DNA from: an uncultured Bdellovibrionales bacterium
GTDB lineage: Bacteria > Bdellovibrionota > FAC87 > UBA2466
NCBI GenBank assembly: GCA_937903155.1
Contig: CALCZU010000074.1
Location: 1-35,341, forward strand
Direction of reading: 5' to 3'
DNA length: 35,341 nucleotides
Shown here: piece by piece, positions 33,258-35,341 of the stretch
How the letters are laid out: every line of letters starts with the position of its first letter
Position numbering within the stretch: position 1 is the first letter of the stretch
The notes under the pieces: generated by a model
The model's database searches: none
The model's input: only the letters and a program-made list of their open reading frames with translations
What the model was told of the DNA's origin: nothing
Program-made: the position numbers and the translations under genes

Positions 33258-33809
33258 CTAGGGATTCACGGCAGGAAGCGCTTGAATCACGCCACAGGCA
33301 ATTCTTTTCCCTGAATTTCCCGCAGGTTGAGAATTGAGATCGTCCTCTTTTTCATGGAGGATGATAGATTTTCCTAAAATATCATCCCAATTTTTAAATT
33401 CCTTTGAGTCGGGATTTTTCAAAGTCACTTCTACAGTGGCCGAACCTTTACTGTCTGCGACAATATTGCCGAAGTCTCCTACATGACGCTCGGTGTGACT
33501 CGGATCCCCGTGCTTTGCGTGAGTGGGATTGTAATGATCGCCTGCGCTTGAGGCGTCTTTTGCGCTGCAATCCCCTTTTTCATGAATATGAAATCCATGT
33601 TTTCCTGGAGTGAGATGGGTGAGATAAGCGCGAACCATTAAACCATCGGAACTTTTTGCAAAGTCGACCGTACCACTCGCCTTTCCGTCTTTTGGAGAAA
33701 GTACAACATGAGCAAATGGTTTCACATGAGTTGGCCAATTGGCTAACAGAGTCATGCTCGTCCATAAAGCTGCGATTGGGGAAATTTTCAGTAAAATAGG
33801 TTTCAACAT
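33258..33809 (-). CDS. sodC: Periplasmic Cu,Zn superoxide dismutase
   Basis: 183 aa with an N-terminal hydrophobic export segment. All metal ligands are present: Cu by His74, His76, His92 and His152; Zn by His92, His100, His109 and Asp112. GFHIHEKGDC and ILHEKEDD are the signature stretches, Cys81 and Cys172 make the conserved disulfide, and Arg169 guides superoxide. It dismutates superoxide in the periplasm. The ribosome site GAGGAG is good but may be folded into a hairpin (see 33815-33844). It has no evident link to glycan synthesis and probably marks the flank of the locus. SGNH follows after 46 bp. Confidence 0.95.
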   Translation of the reverse strand: MLKPILLKISPIAALWTSMTLLANWPTHVKPFAHVVLSPKDGKASGTVDFAKSSDGLMVRAYLTHLTPGKHGFHIHEKGDCSAKDASSAGDHYNPTHAKHGDPSHTERHVGDFGNIVADSKGSATVEVTLKNPDSKEFKNWDDILGKSIILHEKEDDLNSQPAGNSGKRIACGVIQALPAVNP

Positions 33810-33814
33810 AGCTT

Positions 33815-33844
33815 CTCTCCTCTAAGAAATGATTTCGAGAAGAG
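33815..33844 (-). promoter_or_regulatory. Hairpin that could mask the sodC ribosome binding site
   Basis: On the minus-strand transcript, CTCTTCTC (33844-33837) can pair with GAGGAGAG (33822-33815) as an 8-bp stem with one G-U pair and a 14-nt loop. The right arm contains the sodC Shine-Dalgarno 7 nt before the ATG. This is a visual fold only; whether it matters depends on where transcription starts. Confidence 0.3.
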
Positions 33845-33896
33845 TTGAATGCAATTGAAATGCCTAGTTGCGAGAGAAAGAAAAAGCGGCTTAGTC

Positions 33897-33905
33897 TGCT
33901 ATAAT
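33897..33905 (+). promoter_or_regulatory. Extended -10 promoter for the secreted protease gene
   Basis: TGC followed by a perfect TATAAT (33900-33905) gives an extended -10 element. No good -35 is found 16-18 bp upstream, as is usual for this class. Transcription would start near 33912, giving a leader of about 19 nt before the GTG at 33931 that contains AGGCGG as a ribosome site. Confidence 0.5.
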
Positions 33906-33930
33906 AAAGAATCTCGAAAAAGGCGGTCTA

Positions 33931-35205
33931 GTGAAACTATTCTTAGGGCTTCTCATTTTGTCGCAAACAATTTTTCTAAATCTAGTTTATGGCGAAGGGT
34001 CGACGCCACTCAATATTCACACGATGCTCGCTCCAAATACTCCCTCGGTTCAGAATGGAAGATCCGTCTCCGACAAAGAATACCCTCAGGTGGTTGGGCT
34101 TTCGATTAAAAGTACGACGTACTCTGAAAAAGATAAAAAAATCGTCGATGTGAGTGGAATTTGTACGGGTTTTATTTTTAACGGCAATTGCGTCGTGACT
34201 GCTTCACATTGTATCAAAGATAATAAGACCACTTTGCAAGGGATCGACATCTTCACCCAGGCAAACATGACGGGCGAGCCATTCACCTCATTAAGCAAAG
34301 ATTCAGTGATTCCTCATCCTGAGATGGATCTCGCGGTCATTAAGATGGATAAGCGTTTTTCCGCGAACCGCTCTTTTACGTTATCGGATATTGAAATGGG
34401 GATTGTGGCCAAAGGCACAAAAACCAAGGCCGTAGGTTATGGTTCCAACCAGGTTCAGAAAGTGACGAACAAAGAAACGGGCTTCGTGGATTTGATTCCA
34501 AGTGGAGCGGGGACAAAAAGAGTCGGAGACATCGTGGTCACGGCTTCAAATATCGAAAAAGGTAGAATTCAAAGTTACGAAGCCAATGCGGACCCTGAAC
34601 GCTGGGATGCTTTGCCAAATCGGGGACTTCAGGGCGATAGTGGAGGGCCTATTCTGACTGATGTCGACGGTAAGGTGAAAGTATTAGGAGTGTTTAAGCA
34701 TCTTCAGAAAAGTTCCGGTGAGGGGCAATACACCGCTCTCGCCCACCATACAGAATGGCTAAAAAAAACTTTTGAAAAATTAGGTTGCGAATCAGAATCA
34801 AATCAGGTCGAAGCGGTTAAACCGTTCATTGACGGCTTTAGAAAGAGTTTTCCTTTGAACGAGCCGTCGGATGAATCCCAAATGTACAAGAAACTTCAGA
34901 CCCTTTTAAAGGATCCCAAGTTTTCAGAAGGTGTTTGGGAACCGATGAGACAAACCGTCAGCCACTTGCTCGCCGAAAAAGGCGAATTGAATAAGAAGTA
35001 TTTCGAACACGTGGGTTTTAAATCGGTCAAAAAAGAAAAAGACGGCTGGGTCTTGAAATGGGAAGGGCAACTCGTTCGCAATGAACCCGGAGCAGGCCCG
35101 GCCCTGGATAAACTCCTCGCCCAAAAGAAAATCACAAACCTCTCTCGACCGGAAGGCCGAGTAAAAATTTATCAAGATGGTCGAATCGTCATTCTAACAA
35201 AGTAG
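33931..35205 (+). CDS. Secreted trypsin-like serine protease (S1) with C-terminal extension
   Basis: 424 aa from a GTG. The signal peptide (residues about 1-21, ending LVYG) is clear. Catalytic triad: His93 in VVTASHC, Asp133 in MDLAVIK, and Ser237 in LQGDSGGPIL. Cysteines 78, 87 and 94 surround the His loop. The protease domain ends near residue 285 (WLKKTFEKLGC); residues 290-424 form an extra domain, rich in Lys and Glu, with no motif I recognise. The usual trypsin activation cleavage motif IVGG is replaced by PQVVGLSI, so N-terminal processing may differ. Probably periplasmic or secreted. It has its own promoter and is divergent from sodC. Confidence 0.85.
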   Translation: MKLFLGLLILSQTIFLNLVYGEGSTPLNIHTMLAPNTPSVQNGRSVSDKEYPQVVGLSIKSTTYSEKDKKIVDVSGICTGFIFNGNCVVTASHCIKDNKTTLQGIDIFTQANMTGEPFTSLSKDSVIPHPEMDLAVIKMDKRFSANRSFTLSDIEMGIVAKGTKTKAVGYGSNQVQKVTNKETGFVDLIPSGAGTKRVGDIVVTASNIEKGRIQSYEANADPERWDALPNRGLQGDSGGPILTDVDGKVKVLGVFKHLQKSSGEGQYTALAHHTEWLKKTFEKLGCESESNQVEAVKPFIDGFRKSFPLNEPSDESQMYKKLQTLLKDPKFSEGVWEPMRQTVSHLLAEKGELNKKYFEHVGFKSVKKEKDGWVLKWEGQLVRNEPGAGPALDKLLAQKKITNLSRPEGRVKIYQDGRIVILTK

Positions 35206-35227
35206 AAATCCCTGTCATTGCGAGGGC

Positions 35228-35287
35228 GCGTAGCGCCCGCGGCAACCTTCCCAGTTCAGCATACAAAGGTTGCCGCGGGCGCTACGC
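35228..35287. repeat. Long palindromic intergenic repeat (22-bp perfect arms)
   Basis: Arms 35228-35249 and 35266-35287 are perfectly complementary over 22 bp around a 16-nt spacer. The preceding CTGTCATTGCGAGGG is the kind of edge found on widespread extragenic palindromes ending in CTCGCAATGACA. It lies 22 bp after the protease stop and could also terminate transcription. Confidence 0.75.
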
Positions 35288-35341
35288 TGTTCGGAGTCAA
35301 GACATACCTAACAGCGTGTGACAGGACATCCCTAACACTTA
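35288..35341. mobile_element. Possible terminal fragment of an insertion sequence, cut by the window edge
   Basis: From TGT at 35288 the palindrome symmetry stops. GACATACCTAACA (35301-35313) and GACATCCCTAACA (35325-35337) are near-identical direct copies 24 bp apart, the sort of repeated subterminal motif found at IS481/IS3-type ends. No transposase is visible in the window, so this is tentative. Confidence 0.35.

Noticed and set aside
1..35341. CRISPR array, tRNA or rRNA genes
   Set aside because: No regularly spaced repeats and no tRNA- or rRNA-like segments noticed on reading either strand.

Overview
The window is a dense surface-polysaccharide (capsule or O-antigen type) locus from a Gram-negative bacterium. 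A periplasmic Cu,Zn superoxide dismutase, a secreted trypsin-like protease, many polyprenyl-phosphate-type membrane glycosyltransferases and a 6TM ABC exporter all fit a Gram-negative envelope. GC looks mid-40s percent by eye and several genes start with GTG or TTG. A Bdellovibrionota or other deltaproteobacterial-type host is possible, but nothing here proves it. I see no rRNA, tRNA or CRISPR array.

Layout. Left edge: the 5' part of a minus-strand gene, probably an SGNH hydrolase (1-197), then a GT-C membrane protein (280-1488, +). A minus-strand operon (7275 down to 1373) follows: SAM methyltransferase, GDP-fucose/colitose synthase-like reductase, a PLP 3-dehydratase-like enzyme fused to a GT2, a second DPM1-like GT2, and a GT-C membrane protein. 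Next come a GT2 (7391-8488, +) and a GT4 (8477-9613, -). The centre (9803-14264, +) is a tightly overlapping three-gene cassette that matches the logic of Campylobacter capsule phosphoramidate synthesis: glutamine kinase, gamma-glutamyl hydrolase, phosphoglutamine cytidylyltransferase. It faces a CDP-alcohol phosphatidyltransferase (14149-14910, -) and is followed by an FkbM methyltransferase and an ABC exporter (15022-17543, +).

A nonulosonic-acid module comes next: a KdnA-like aminotransferase and a CMP-sugar synthetase (17556-19434, -), then a CBS-NeuB-SAF-TIM-barrel fusion and a methyltransferase (19493-22658, +). Three consecutive Fe(II)/2-oxoglutarate-type dioxygenases (22662-25120, -) lead on to a membrane protein and a GT-B glycosyltransferase. 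Then come a B12-binding radical SAM enzyme (27751-29340, +), two tandem GT-C paralogues, an SGNH hydrolase and sodC (all -), and a secreted protease (+). The right edge holds a long palindromic intergenic repeat, apparently interrupted by an IS-like end.

How the parts fit (inference): nucleotide-activated unusual sugars (a GDP-6-deoxy or 3,6-dideoxyhexose, and a CMP-nonulosonate) and a CDP-activated phosphoramidate are made in the cytosol. Cytosolic glycosyltransferases and DPM1-like polyprenyl-phosphate glycosyltransferases feed membrane GT-C enzymes. Methyltransferases, dioxygenases, the radical SAM enzyme and SGNH esterases would decorate the glycan. Strand changes are frequent, and three convergent gene pairs overlap by about 90-116 bp, which is unusual. 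The most notable system is the phosphoramidate cassette, whose kinase carries an extra degenerate cytidylyltransferase-like domain and whose partner transferase may be a CDP-alcohol phosphatidyltransferase.
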